DNA from: CAZWZG01 sp964638245 | GTDB taxonomy: Bacteria; Pseudomonadota; Alphaproteobacteria; Rhodobacterales; Rhodobacteraceae | Assembly: GCA_964638245.1 (NCBI GenBank) | Contig: CAZWZG010000080.1 | Span: forward strand, 1 to 13,359 | DNA: 13,359 nt | Direction: 5' to 3' | In this document: positions 1-6,984 of the stretch, one piece after another | How the letters are laid out: every line of letters starts with the position of its first letter | How positions within the stretch are numbered: the stretch's first letter is position 1 | The notes under the pieces: model-generated | What the model saw: only the letters and a program-made list of their open reading frames with translations | Database searches by the model: none | Told to the model about the DNA's origin: nothing | Program-made: the position numbers and the translations under genes

Positions 1-1
1 G

Positions 2-952
2 AAAAAGATGTGGCGCTCGCCCAACGGAACGATCCGCAACATCATCGGCGGCGTGATCTTCCGCCAGCCGATCATCTGCAAGAACGTGCCACGCCTTGTG
101 CCGGGGTGGACACAACCCATCGTCGTGGGCCGCCACGCGTACGGGGATCAGTACAAGGCCACCGACTTTACCTTTCCGGGCGCCGGCAAGATCACGATCA
201 AATTCGAAGGTGACGACGGCCAAGTTATCGAAAAGGAAGTGTTCACCGCCCCCGGCGCCGGTGTCACTCAGGCGATGTATAACCTTGATGCCTCGATCTA
301 CGATTTCGCGCGGGCGAGCTTCAACTATGCCGCCAATCTGAACTGGCCGCTCTATCTTTCGACCAAGAACACGATCCTCAAGGCCTACGATGGGCGCTTC
401 AAGGACATCTTCGAAGAGATTTACGAGACCGAGTTCAAGGAAATCTTCGCCGAAAAGAAAATCTGGTACGAACACCGTCTGATCGACGACATGGTGGCCT
501 CATCGCTCAAATGGTCGGGCGGATATGTCTGGGCCTGCAAGAACTATGACGGCGATGTGCAATCCGACACGGTCGCGCAAGGGTTCGGTTCGTTGGGCTT
601 GATGACGTCGCAACTGATGACGCCCGATGGCAAGATCGTCGAAGCCGAAGCGGCCCATGGCACCGTTACGCGCCACTATCGTCAGCATCAAAAGGGCGAA
701 CAGACGTCGACCAACTCGATTGCCTCGATCTATGCTTGGACCGGTGGTTTGAAGCATCGCGCGAAACTGGACGACAATGCCGAACTGGCGCGGTTTGCCG
801 AGATGCTGGAAAAGGTCATCATCGACACGGTGGAGTCCGGGTTCATGACCAAGGACCTCGCCCTTCTGGTCGGCCCCGATCAGGGGTGGCTCACGACCAT
901 GGGGTTCCTCGACAAGATCGACGAGAACTTGAGCAAAGCACTCGCCGGTTAG
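2..952 (+). CDS. icd: NADP-dependent isocitrate dehydrogenase, C-terminal part (5' end outside window)
   Basis: Oxidatively decarboxylates isocitrate to 2-oxoglutarate with NADP+ in the cytoplasmic TCA cycle. The reading frame is open from base 2 (first residues KKMWRSPNGT), so the start lies upstream. 316 residues are visible. By recalled alignment to human IDH1 (about 414 aa), roughly 90 N-terminal residues are missing. Counting the Met at base 8 as 1, recognisable family stretches are the substrate-binding SPNGTIRN (4-11), YLSTKNTILK (116-125), YEHRLIDDMVA (154-164) and CKNYDGDVQSD (177-187), which carry the metal-binding aspartates, and EAAHGTVTRHYR (214-225), which contacts NADP. This is the eukaryote-like homodimeric type, not the E. 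coli Icd type. The stop TAG at 950-952 is 12 bp from the end of the convergent DUF6356 gene. Identification is essentially certain. Confidence 0.97.
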   Translation, partial: KKMWRSPNGTIRNIIGGVIFRQPIICKNVPRLVPGWTQPIVVGRHAYGDQYKATDFTFPGAGKITIKFEGDDGQVIEKEVFTAPGAGVTQAMYNLDASIYDFARASFNYAANLNWPLYLSTKNTILKAYDGRFKDIFEEIYETEFKEIFAEKKIWYEHRLIDDMVASSLKWSGGYVWACKNYDGDVQSDTVAQGFGSLGLMTSQLMTPDGKIVEAEAAHGTVTRHYRQHQKGEQTSTNSIASIYAWTGGLKHRAKLDDNAELARFAEMLEKVIIDTVESGFMTKDLALLVGPDQGWLTTMGFLDKIDENLSKALAG

Positions 953-964
953 CCTCCGAAAGGA

Positions 965-1171
965 TTACTGACCGCGGTTGTGCGTCTTGGCATACAGCTC
1001 TGCCACGATGCGGCTTGCTGTTTTTTCGAACAGACAGGGGATGATCGCGTGGATCAGCGCGGCAAACGCCGCCCCGAAGAGCTTGAGCGAAAACCGCCCT
1101 GCGAACACAGCATGCTCGCCATAGGTTTCATCAACCGTTGCCGGGTGGGTCAGAAATATCTGCTTGATCAT
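965..1171 (-). CDS. DUF6356 family small protein
   Basis: A 68-residue protein starting MIKQIFLTHPATVDETYGEH and matching the small alphaproteobacterial DUF6356 family (HPxTVDETYxEH near the N-terminus, LFEKTASRIVxELYxKT near the C-terminus). The family has no established function. One hydrophobic stretch (about residues 24-45, KLFGAAFAALIHAIIPCLF) could be a single membrane helix. I chose the ATG at 1171 over an in-frame ATG at 1183 because GGAGG (inside GATGGAGGCGGCC) sits 5 nt before it and MIK-type starts fit the family as I recall it. It is transcribed divergently from the Lrp-type regulator, with 111 bp between the starts, and its TAA is 12 bp from the icd stop. Some databases may carry a 'capsule biosynthesis' label for such proteins; nothing in the sequence supports that. 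Confidence 0.82.
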   Translation of the reverse strand: MIKQIFLTHPATVDETYGEHAVFAGRFSLKLFGAAFAALIHAIIPCLFEKTASRIVAELYAKTHNRGQ

Positions 1172-1239
1172 GGCCGCCTCCATCGTCTTTGCACCAATTT
1201 ACGACCTGTCGCGCGGGACATGCGCCCAATCTCTGATCT

Positions 1240-1269
1240 CAATTCCCTTTGAATTGGGATATTGTCCCA
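1240..1269. promoter_or_regulatory. Candidate operator: two abutting inverted repeats
   Basis: Two inverted repeats abut, sharing two bases: CAATTC-CCTTT-GAATTG (1240-1256, perfect 6-bp arms) and TGGGA-TATTG-TCCCA (1255-1269, perfect 5-bp arms plus one further A/T pair inside). The second is 15 bp long with an AT-rich centre, the size of typical Lrp/AsnC sites. They lie between the DUF6356 gene and the Lrp-type gene and overlap promoter-like elements in both directions. The repeats are read directly; binding by the adjacent regulator is inference. Confidence 0.55.
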
Positions 1270-1276
1270 TTATATA
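1249..1276 (+). promoter_or_regulatory. Candidate promoter of the Lrp-type regulator
   Basis: TTGAAT (1249-1254, -35-like), a 16-bp spacer, then TATATA (1271-1276, -10-like), each matching 4 of 6 consensus bases. The start point expected about 7 nt downstream falls on the ATG at 1283, so the mRNA may be leaderless. This agrees with the lack of a good Shine-Dalgarno sequence there. Both inverted repeats overlap this element. Confidence 0.4.
1269..1274 (-). promoter_or_regulatory. Candidate -10 box of the DUF6356 gene
   Basis: The minus strand reads TATAAT, a perfect sigma-70 type -10 hexamer, here. It overlaps the plus-strand -10 candidate. No good -35 match stands 16-18 bp upstream on the minus strand (the best reads ATCAAA), so it is weak evidence alone. 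The predicted transcript would run through both inverted repeats and carry a leader of about 90 nt before the ATG at 1171. Confidence 0.3.
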
Positions 1277-1282
1277 GGTATT

Positions 1283-1741
1283 ATGCATACATTTGATGAC
1301 TTTGATCGGCGAATCCTTGGACATCTCCAAAGCAACGCCGATATCGCAATCGCTGATCTGGGTGAGGCTGTGGGCCTGTCCCGCAATGCCTGTTGGCGCC
1401 GCATCAAGATGCTCGAGGACATGGGCTTCATCGAACGGCGAGTGGCCCTTGTGAACCCCAAACGCGCCGGTTTGCCGCTGATGGTCTTCATTCAGGTGCG
1501 TGCAGGGCACCACGACGCTGAGTGGCTAGAGCGGTTCAAGCGCGCTGTGCGCTCGATCCCCCAAATCCTCGGCGCGCACCGAATGACCGGTGACCTCGAC
1601 TACTTGATCCGCGCGCGGGTGGCTGACATGGAGGACTACGACCGCCTCTATCAGCGGCTCATCGCCGCCGTCGATCTGTCCGACGTCTCGGCCAGTTTCG
1701 TCATGGAAGACATCAAAGACACGACGGCCCTGCCCCTCTGA
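1283..1741 (+). CDS. Lrp/AsnC family transcriptional regulator
   Basis: A 152-residue feast/famine regulator. Residues 4-60 form the winged helix-turn-helix: FDRRILGHLQSNADIAIADL, then the recognition-helix region GLSRNACWRRIKMLEDMGFI (31-50). Residues about 66-140 form the RAM ligand-sensing and oligomerisation domain, with the typical GDLDYLIR turn (103-110) and a late FVMEDIKDTTALPL tail. The length is normal for the family. An alternative TTG start at 1262 would add seven residues, but ATG 1283 puts FDxxDRRIL at the usual distance from the start and sits just after the candidate -10 box. The effector, probably an amino acid, cannot be told. The stop overlaps the next ATG by one base (TGATG at 1739-1743), implying translational coupling. 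Autoregulation through the repeats at 1240-1269 is likely but inferred. Confidence 0.93.
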   Translation: MHTFDDFDRRILGHLQSNADIAIADLGEAVGLSRNACWRRIKMLEDMGFIERRVALVNPKRAGLPLMVFIQVRAGHHDAEWLERFKRAVRSIPQILGAHRMTGDLDYLIRARVADMEDYDRLYQRLIAAVDLSDVSASFVMEDIKDTTALPL

Positions 1742-2487
1742 TGCTGGCCCGCGCCCTCGCCCTGTTAGTGATCTTCAGTTCGATTTCGGTCGCGCTGACG
1801 ATGTACTTTGGCGTCGACGTCCTCGTCGCACTTGGCTTGATCCTGGCGCAACTGAAAATCCTTTGGAAAACGGTACTGGGCCTCGAACTCCCTGCCGCTT
1901 TGGCGTGGCTCAAATCTCAGGCCGGGGCGTTTCTGCGGATCGAACTGATCAAGAAATGGTTCATGAATTCGCTCCTGCCCTTGATCGTCGGCCCGATCCT
2001 GTTGCGCCGCGTCGCGCGTTGGGTCGGGCGGTACCGGGTGCGTATCCGTCAGCGATATGACGCCATGTTTGACTGGTATCGCGGACTTGAATGGTACGAA
2101 AAGGTGCTAGCCACACTCGTCGTTCTGGCCGCCACGGTCGCCCTGACGGTGTCCTCACTTGGGCTTTGGTTGATCCTGTTTTCCGTCCAGCTTCCGATCT
2201 GGGTCGTGGCCGTTCTTGCCGCCTTTTGGAAATCGACATGGGTCAGCCTGCAGAAATGGGTCTTTCGCGCTGTTGCGTTCCTTCAGCTTGGCTGGCTTTG
2301 GCGCTGGATTTCACGACTTCTGCCGGAGCGTTGGCACCGCCGGAAACGGCGCCTTGACTATCGCGTGGCCCGCTCGATCGTGCGCCAGCGTCGTACGACC
2401 TTGCGCCAGATCGAAAGCGGCTGGCAGAGCATCGGACTTCGCTGGGCCCTCTGGCGGGAAAAACGCAAGCAGGACGCAACCGAATAG
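1741..2487 (+). CDS. Uncharacterised tryptophan-rich basic membrane protein
   Basis: 248 residues; I recognise no family. Hydrophobic segments lie at about 4-38 (one or two helices), 74-88, 122-147 and 151-165, giving an estimated four to five membrane helices. There is no cleavable signal peptide. It holds 18 tryptophans (about 7%), many at helix ends or in amphipathic stretches such as LGWLWRWISRLL (183-194). Basic clusters sit at 89-105 (RRVARWVGRYRVRIRQR) and 196-222, and the C-terminal tail (about 197-248) is hydrophilic, strongly Arg-rich and presumably cytoplasmic. It starts in the TGATG overlap with the Lrp-type gene, so the two are probably coexpressed. Codon usage looks like that of its neighbours. 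Function unknown; an envelope role is only a guess. Confidence 0.8.
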   Translation: MLARALALLVIFSSISVALTMYFGVDVLVALGLILAQLKILWKTVLGLELPAALAWLKSQAGAFLRIELIKKWFMNSLLPLIVGPILLRRVARWVGRYRVRIRQRYDAMFDWYRGLEWYEKVLATLVVLAATVALTVSSLGLWLILFSVQLPIWVVAVLAAFWKSTWVSLQKWVFRAVAFLQLGWLWRWISRLLPERWHRRKRRLDYRVARSIVRQRRTTLRQIESGWQSIGLRWALWREKRKQDATE

Positions 2488-2526
2488 CCCTGTCGCCATG
2501 ACAGCAACCGGCCTAGATATTGGCCC

Positions 2527-3138
2527 ATGGCCGAACCCCATGATTCCATAAATCATAAGCTTCACGAGGACGCGATTGCCTTTGTGATCGGCACCGCATC
2601 CGCCGCGCTCGGCGTGCATTTTCTGACGGAAACCGGACTTGTGACAGGCCAAACCGCGGGCCTTGCCGTCCTTCTGTCCTATCTCGGCGACTGGTCCTTT
2701 GGCCTCGTTTTCTTTCTTCTGAACCTTCCCTTCGCTGCCCTGTCGCTTGTGCGCATGGGCCTTCGTTTCTCGGTCAAAAGCCTGATCGCCGTGGCGATGG
2801 TGTCCGGCTGGTCATGGATCTTGCCCGAAACGCTTGTGATCAGCGCAATGGCGCCATGGATGGCGTCCTTACTTGCGGGGATCGTGATCGGCTTGGGGCT
2901 GGTCGTGTTGTTCCGCCATGGCGCGTCGCTAGGCGGGATCGGCGTCCTTGCACTCTATTTGCAAGAGCGTGCGGGCGTTCAGGCCGGCTGGGTTCAGCTC
3001 GGCTTTGACGCCGTGCTTTTTGCCGCAGCCTTCTTTGTGCTCGATGCCCCGCAAGTTGCCCTGTCCCTGGCTGGTGCGGCCCTCGTCAACGTGATTGTCG
3101 GCGTGAACCATCGCCAGGACCGCTACATCGCCAGATAA
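2527..3138 (+). CDS. YitT family membrane protein
   Basis: A 203-residue inner-membrane protein resembling the N-terminal membrane domain of the YitT/DUF161 family; no transported substrate is established for it. About six hydrophobic segments are visible, near 16-34, 43-53, 57-75, 83-100, 111-130 and 157-175, with a last one at 178-193. Family-like features are TETGLVTGQTAGLAVLLSY (34-52), a motif after the first helix, and FRHGASLGGIGVLALYLQ (129-146). The C-terminal cytoplasmic DUF2179 domain of longer YitT proteins is absent, which is usual for short proteobacterial versions. ATG 2527 is the first possible start after the upstream stop, but no Shine-Dalgarno sequence precedes it. The SMR gene follows after 9 bp, so the two are very probably cotranscribed. 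Confidence 0.86.
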   Translation: MAEPHDSINHKLHEDAIAFVIGTASAALGVHFLTETGLVTGQTAGLAVLLSYLGDWSFGLVFFLLNLPFAALSLVRMGLRFSVKSLIAVAMVSGWSWILPETLVISAMAPWMASLLAGIVIGLGLVVLFRHGASLGGIGVLALYLQERAGVQAGWVQLGFDAVLFAAAFFVLDAPQVALSLAGAALVNVIVGVNHRQDRYIAR

Positions 3139-3147
3139 GGAGGCGTC

Positions 3148-3483
3148 ATGCCGAACCACTATCTTTTCCTCGTCGCCGCGATCTTCTTCGAAACGGTGGG
3201 CACCACGGCCCTTCAGGCCAGCCAACAGTTCACCAAACTGGTGCCATCGATTGTGGTTGTGCTGGCCTACGGCGCGGCCTTTTACCTGTTGTCGCTGACG
3301 CTCAAGCTCATGCCGGTGGGTATCGTCTATGCGATCTGGTCCGGTCTCGGGATCGTATTCATCGCCGCCATCGGGTTTGCCGTCTTCGGTCAACGCCTTG
3401 ATTGGCCCGCGATTGCCGGGATCACGCTGATCCTAACCGGGATCCTGATCATCCACCTGTTCTCGAAAACGGCAGGCCACTAA
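3148..3483 (+). CDS. SMR-family (EmrE-like) cationic compound exporter
   Basis: A 111-residue, four-helix transporter that aligns along its whole length with E. coli EmrE (110 aa). Key EmrE residues are all present one position later: the proton/drug-binding Glu at 15 (AAIFFETVGTT), Tyr 41, Tyr 61 and Trp 64 in VGIVYAIWSGLGIV, and GQRLDWPAIAGITLILTGIL (81-100) leading to the last helix. These mark it as the Qac subtype rather than the guanidinium (Gdx/SugE) subtype. It acts as a dimer in the inner membrane, exchanging protons for quaternary ammonium or other lipophilic cations. The natural substrate could be an osmolyte such as betaine or choline. A strong GGAGG (3139-3143) lies 4 nt before the ATG, directly after the YitT stop. 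Its TAA overlaps the stop of the convergent M32 gene. Confidence 0.95.
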   Translation: MPNHYLFLVAAIFFETVGTTALQASQQFTKLVPSIVVVLAYGAAFYLLSLTLKLMPVGIVYAIWSGLGIVFIAAIGFAVFGQRLDWPAIAGITLILTGILIIHLFSKTAGH

Positions 3484-4949
3484 AGGCGATAGAGCGCGCC
3501 GAACTTGTTTTCGAGATATGACAAAAGCGGTTCCGCCGTAGGCTTGGCGCCAATCGCGTGGGTGATCGTGTCCTCGGGATCGCGCAGAGAGCCATAGGCC
3601 TGAAGGCGTTCGCGCAACCACGTGACGGCTGCACTGGGATCGCCCTTGGCCAGATCATCCTCAAGGGTGGGCAAATCAGCCTTCAGCGCCTGATAAAGGC
3701 AACCGGCATAGACATTGCCCAGCGTGTAGGTCGGGAAATACCCGAAAAGGCCCACGGACCAATGGACGTCCTGCAGGCACCCATTCGACGGCTTGTCCAC
3801 GGCGACGCCGAAATCTGCTTCGAACCGCGTGTTCCAAGCCTCAGGCAAATCCTCGACCGCAAGATCACCTTCGACAAGGTCGCGCTCCAGGTCCGAACGC
3901 ATGAGGATGTGCAGGTTGTAATGCACTTCGTCGGCTTCCGTCCGGATATAGCCCGCAGAAACCCGGTTCACGGCGGCATAAAACGCGTCCGCATCGCGGG
4001 TATTGAGCGGGCCGAACCGCTCGACCATGGCATCAAACAACCAGCCCGCGAATTCACGGCTGCGCCCAAACTGGTTCTCAAAGATCCGGCTCTGGCTTTC
4101 GTGCACACCCATCGAAGCACCACGGCCCAGTGGCGTTAGAAGGTACGCCCGGTCGATGCCTTGCTCGTAATGGGCGTGCCCGACCTCGTGGATCGTCGAG
4201 TAGATACAGTTGAACGGGTCCGCTGCATCCGTGCGCGTGGTGATCCGCACGTCAAGCCCCGAACCGCTCGAAAACGGATGGACGGCCTTGTCCATGCGCC
4301 CATGCTTGAAATCATATCCGAAGCGACCGGCGATCTCGGTCGCAAGCTCGACCTGAGCGGTTTCATCAAACTGTCCACGCAAGGCGAGCGGCGCAGGTGC
4401 GCCCAAAAGCTTGTCCTTCAGCGCCACAAGCCTTGGCCGCAACGCCCCGAACATCGCCGCCAGAGTTTCGGACGTCATACCTTCTTCGAAATCGTCCAGG
4501 CATGTATCGTAAAGCGAACGCCCGTCCGCCAAAGCAGCGGCCTCTTCCCGTTTCAGCCGCACGACTTCGGCCAGCGTCGGCGCAAAGGATGCGAAATCCT
4601 CTTCTGCGCGCGCCTTGGCCCAGACGCCCTGGCTCAGGCTCGTGACCCGCGCGATTTCCGCTGCCAGGTCGCCGGGCACCTTGGTCGCGCGATCATGGGA
4701 CTTGCGGATTTTCTTCAGGATCGACGCACCCGCCTCGTCCGGCGCTTTGGCCTTCTCAAGCCAGTCAGCGACCTTCGGATCGCTGGCACGCGCGTGCAGA
4801 ATGCTCGACATCGCCGCGGATTCCTCGGCCCGTTGCGGGGCCGCGCCCTCAGGCATCATGGTCTCCTGATCCCAGCCGAGGCGTCCCGCCACCTGCCCCA
4901 GCGCCGATGACTGGCGCTGATAGGCGAGCAAATCGTCATACGCGCTCAT
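3480..4949 (-). CDS. M32 family metallocarboxypeptidase (carboxypeptidase Taq type)
   Basis: 489 residues, full length for the family (about 490-510). A cytoplasmic zinc carboxypeptidase that trims C-terminal residues from peptides, with broad specificity but poor activity before proline (EC 3.4.17.19). All M32 motifs are present in order: DVRITT (233-238), the zinc site HEVGH (254-258), HESQSR (283-288) with the third ligand Glu, IRTEAD (335-340) and GCLQDVHW (390-397). Its start ATG 4949 overlaps the ctaA stop in an ATGA, so it is coupled to heme A synthase translation. No functional link between the two is known to me. The gene end overlaps the SMR stop by 4 nt, so no separate terminator fits between them. 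Confidence 0.97.
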   Translation of the reverse strand: MSAYDDLLAYQRQSSALGQVAGRLGWDQETMMPEGAAPQRAEESAAMSSILHARASDPKVADWLEKAKAPDEAGASILKKIRKSHDRATKVPGDLAAEIARVTSLSQGVWAKARAEEDFASFAPTLAEVVRLKREEAAALADGRSLYDTCLDDFEEGMTSETLAAMFGALRPRLVALKDKLLGAPAPLALRGQFDETAQVELATEIAGRFGYDFKHGRMDKAVHPFSSGSGLDVRITTRTDAADPFNCIYSTIHEVGHAHYEQGIDRAYLLTPLGRGASMGVHESQSRIFENQFGRSREFAGWLFDAMVERFGPLNTRDADAFYAAVNRVSAGYIRTEADEVHYNLHILMRSDLERDLVEGDLAVEDLPEAWNTRFEADFGVAVDKPSNGCLQDVHWSVGLFGYFPTYTLGNVYAGCLYQALKADLPTLEDDLAKGDPSAAVTWLRERLQAYGSLRDPEDTITHAIGAKPTAEPLLSYLENKFGALYRL

Positions 4950-6085
4950 GACCGCACCGATTGCGGCAGCGGATACAAAGCCAGATAGCGCAGCCGCAGC
5001 GCCAGCACCCAGAACAGAACCGCACCGATCTGGTGGGTGATGGCCAGCGACAAAGGCGCTGCGTAAAGGACGGTCATGATCCCCAAGACCATCTGGAAGA
5101 TCATCGCAAACAACAGGACCAGTCCTGCTGAGCGCGTCGCAGTATTCGCAACCCCGCGCGCCTTGAAAAACACCCAGATCGCAAGTGCCCCGACCAGATA
5201 ACCGGTCATGCGGTGGGTGAACTGCACAAGGCCATCGTCTTCAAAGAAGTTGCGCCACACCGGCTGAAGGCTGAACGGTTCGGGCGGAAAAAATGCCCCG
5301 GCCATCAGGGGCCAATCCGAGAAATTCCGACCCGCATCGATTCCGGCCACCAGGGCCCCGATCAGGATCTGAATGAAGGTGAACCCAATCAGGATCACGC
5401 TCGCCGTTGCCAGCGGGGCCGACCGGGCCCGCCGCGCCTGAAGATGCTCGGCGTCCGATCGCGACAGCTTTAGAATGAACCAAGCGATCAGCCCGAGGAT
5501 CACAAAGGCCAGCCCCAGATGCGTCGCAAGACGATAGCTGGCAACATCCAGCATCGTGCCTTCCAACCCCGAGGACACCATCCACCAGCCAATAAACCCC
5601 TGCAGGCCGCCGAGCGCACCAAGCAGGACAAAGCGTCCGGTCCAACCCTTTGGAATGCGCCGCGAAACGGCCAGACCGATCAATCCGACGGCCCAGACAA
5701 GCCCAATCACGCGGCCAAGCTGCCTGTGCCCCCATTCCCACCAATAGATGACCTTGAATTCTTCGAGCGTCATCGCACTGTTTTGCAGCTGGAATTCAGG
5801 GATCTGCTGATACTTCTCGAATTCCACCTGCCAGTCGGCCGCGTTCAAAGGTGGAACCGCACCCGTGATGGGCGCCCATTCCACGATCGACAGCCCGCTA
5901 TCGGTCAGGCGCGTCAGCCCGCCAACGGCGATCATGATCACCAGCAGCGCAAAAAGAAGGAACAGCCAGACACGCGAAGCGGCACGTGCCGCCCCCTGCC
6001 CGCCCTGCGATAGGACGCCCGGCGTCGCGGCCCGCGGGGCCTGCGGCGCGCTGGAAACGTCCTCGAAGATTTTTCGATCAGCCAT
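4946..6085 (-). CDS. ctaA: Heme A synthase (COX15/CtaA)
   Basis: 379 residues. An inner-membrane enzyme that oxidises the C8 methyl of heme O to a formyl group, giving heme A for aa3-type cytochrome c oxidase. It has an N-terminal cytoplasmic extension of about 38 residues, then eight predicted helices starting with WLFLLFALLVIMIAVGGLTR (40-59). The four conserved heme-ligand histidines are in family context: H120 (WWEWGHRQLGR), H189 (RLATHLGL), H291 (VQFTHRMTGY) and H351 (AITHQIGA). Also typical are GGLTRLTDSGLS (55-66) and the extracytoplasmic loop ending in WEW. This is the COX15-like proteobacterial type, without the Bacillus CtaA cysteine pair. It starts 9 bp after trmJ with no clear Shine-Dalgarno sequence, suggesting expression from the trmJ transcript, and overlaps the M32 gene by 4 nt. 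Confidence 0.97.
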   Translation of the reverse strand: MADRKIFEDVSSAPQAPRAATPGVLSQGGQGAARAASRVWLFLLFALLVIMIAVGGLTRLTDSGLSIVEWAPITGAVPPLNAADWQVEFEKYQQIPEFQLQNSAMTLEEFKVIYWWEWGHRQLGRVIGLVWAVGLIGLAVSRRIPKGWTGRFVLLGALGGLQGFIGWWMVSSGLEGTMLDVASYRLATHLGLAFVILGLIAWFILKLSRSDAEHLQARRARSAPLATASVILIGFTFIQILIGALVAGIDAGRNFSDWPLMAGAFFPPEPFSLQPVWRNFFEDDGLVQFTHRMTGYLVGALAIWVFFKARGVANTATRSAGLVLLFAMIFQMVLGIMTVLYAAPLSLAITHQIGAVLFWVLALRLRYLALYPLPQSVRS

Positions 6086-6094
6086 GGGCGGTAT

Positions 6095-6856
6095 CTATGA
6101 CGAACCGTCGCCCCGGTCCAGATCATCCGCCGCGGCGTTGCGCCTCAGAAGCTGGCGCAGCATTCCGTGCATGATCTGCACGTCCGCGCGCGTCAGCGGC
6201 ATGCGCGACCACAGATTGCGCAGCGTCATCTTCATACCCTCGGCCTTGGTCGCTGGGAAAAAGAAACCCGCCTCGTCGAGCCGCGCTTCATAATGCTCGG
6301 ACAGCTTTTCGATCTCGATGGCGCTGGCTGGCTCGGTTCCAGCGAATTCCATCACGCGATCCGGGATCGGCTCGGCCGTGCGGACCCATTCATATCCCAA
6401 AAGCAAAACGCATTGGGCAAGGTTCAGGGACGGAAACTCCGGGTTTGTGGGCACCGAGATGATGGCGTTGGCGCGCGAAATGTCTTCGTTGGTCAACCCC
6501 GCCCGTTCGGGCCCGAAAATCACCGCAACCTTTTGGCCCGCCCCAATGCGATCCCGCGCCTCCCGCATCGCGCCGCCTGGCGAATACACCGGTTTGGTCA
6601 GATCGCGGTCCCGCGCCGTCGTGGCGTAAACATATGTCGCGTCATCCATCGCAGCGCCAAGATCGTCCGTGATCAGCGCTTCATCCAGAAGCCGCCCCGC
6701 CCCGCTGGCCATCGCAACCGCTTTCTGGTTGGGCCATCCATCCCGGGGATCCACAATGCGCATCCGATCCAGGCCGAAATTCCACATCGCCCGCGCTGCC
6801 GCGCCGATGTTCTCACCCATCTGTGGGCGCACAAGGATAAAGGCGGGTTGGGCCAT
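6095..6856 (-). CDS. trmJ: tRNA (cytidine/uridine-2'-O-)-methyltransferase TrmJ
   Basis: 253 residues. A SPOUT-class enzyme that uses S-adenosylmethionine to methylate the 2'-O of nucleotide 32 in the tRNA anticodon loop. The SpoU/TrmH signatures are all there: NIGAAARAMWNFG (16-28, motif 1), IFGPERAGLTNED (113-125, motif 2) and VPTNPEFPSLNLAQCVLLL (135-153, motif 3, the knot that binds SAM). A C-terminal extension from about 165 onward, helical and charged, matches TrmJ rather than the shorter TrmL. The frame is open upstream to 6934, but ATG 6856 (MAQPAFILVRPQ) fits the family start, with AGGA 9 nt upstream. It is the first gene of a trmJ-ctaA-M32 run. The exact target base cannot be read from sequence. 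Confidence 0.92.
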   Translation of the reverse strand: MAQPAFILVRPQMGENIGAAARAMWNFGLDRMRIVDPRDGWPNQKAVAMASGAGRLLDEALITDDLGAAMDDATYVYATTARDRDLTKPVYSPGGAMREARDRIGAGQKVAVIFGPERAGLTNEDISRANAIISVPTNPEFPSLNLAQCVLLLGYEWVRTAEPIPDRVMEFAGTEPASAIEIEKLSEHYEARLDEAGFFFPATKAEGMKMTLRNLWSRMPLTRADVQIMHGMLRQLLRRNAAADDLDRGDGSS

Positions 6857-6984
6857 TGGCGTCGGTCCTGATCTTGAAAAGCGCGCCGAGGGGTACGCGC
6901 TTGGCTCCAAATCAGCAAGACCATGCGTGGCCAAAAGGAAAAATCGCCGCTATAGCAGGGCCAACACGACGAAGGACACGACAG
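6857..6984. promoter_or_regulatory. Divergent intergenic region between trmJ and the ThiE-like gene
   Basis: 128 bp that must carry the promoters of the leftward trmJ-ctaA-M32 run and of the rightward ThiE-like gene. The palindrome GCTATAGC (6949-6956) gives TATAGC on both strands and could serve as a shared -10 element. No convincing -35 stands 16-18 bp away on either side. AAGGA (6972-6976) is the ribosome binding site of the rightward gene. I saw no terminator or riboswitch (no THI-box pattern). Confidence 0.35.

Noticed and set aside
953..964. Terminator between icd and the DUF6356 gene
   Set aside because: The gap is only 12 bp and has no inverted repeat or T-run.
2488..2526. Promoter for the YitT gene (ATGACA ... 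TAGATA)
   Set aside because: The spacer is only 10 bp, too short for a sigma-70 type promoter.
4161..4910. Long open frame on the plus strand opposite the M32 gene (249 codons)
   Set aside because: It is the antisense shadow of a certain gene in GC-rich DNA: Arg-rich, without domain pattern or ribosome binding site.
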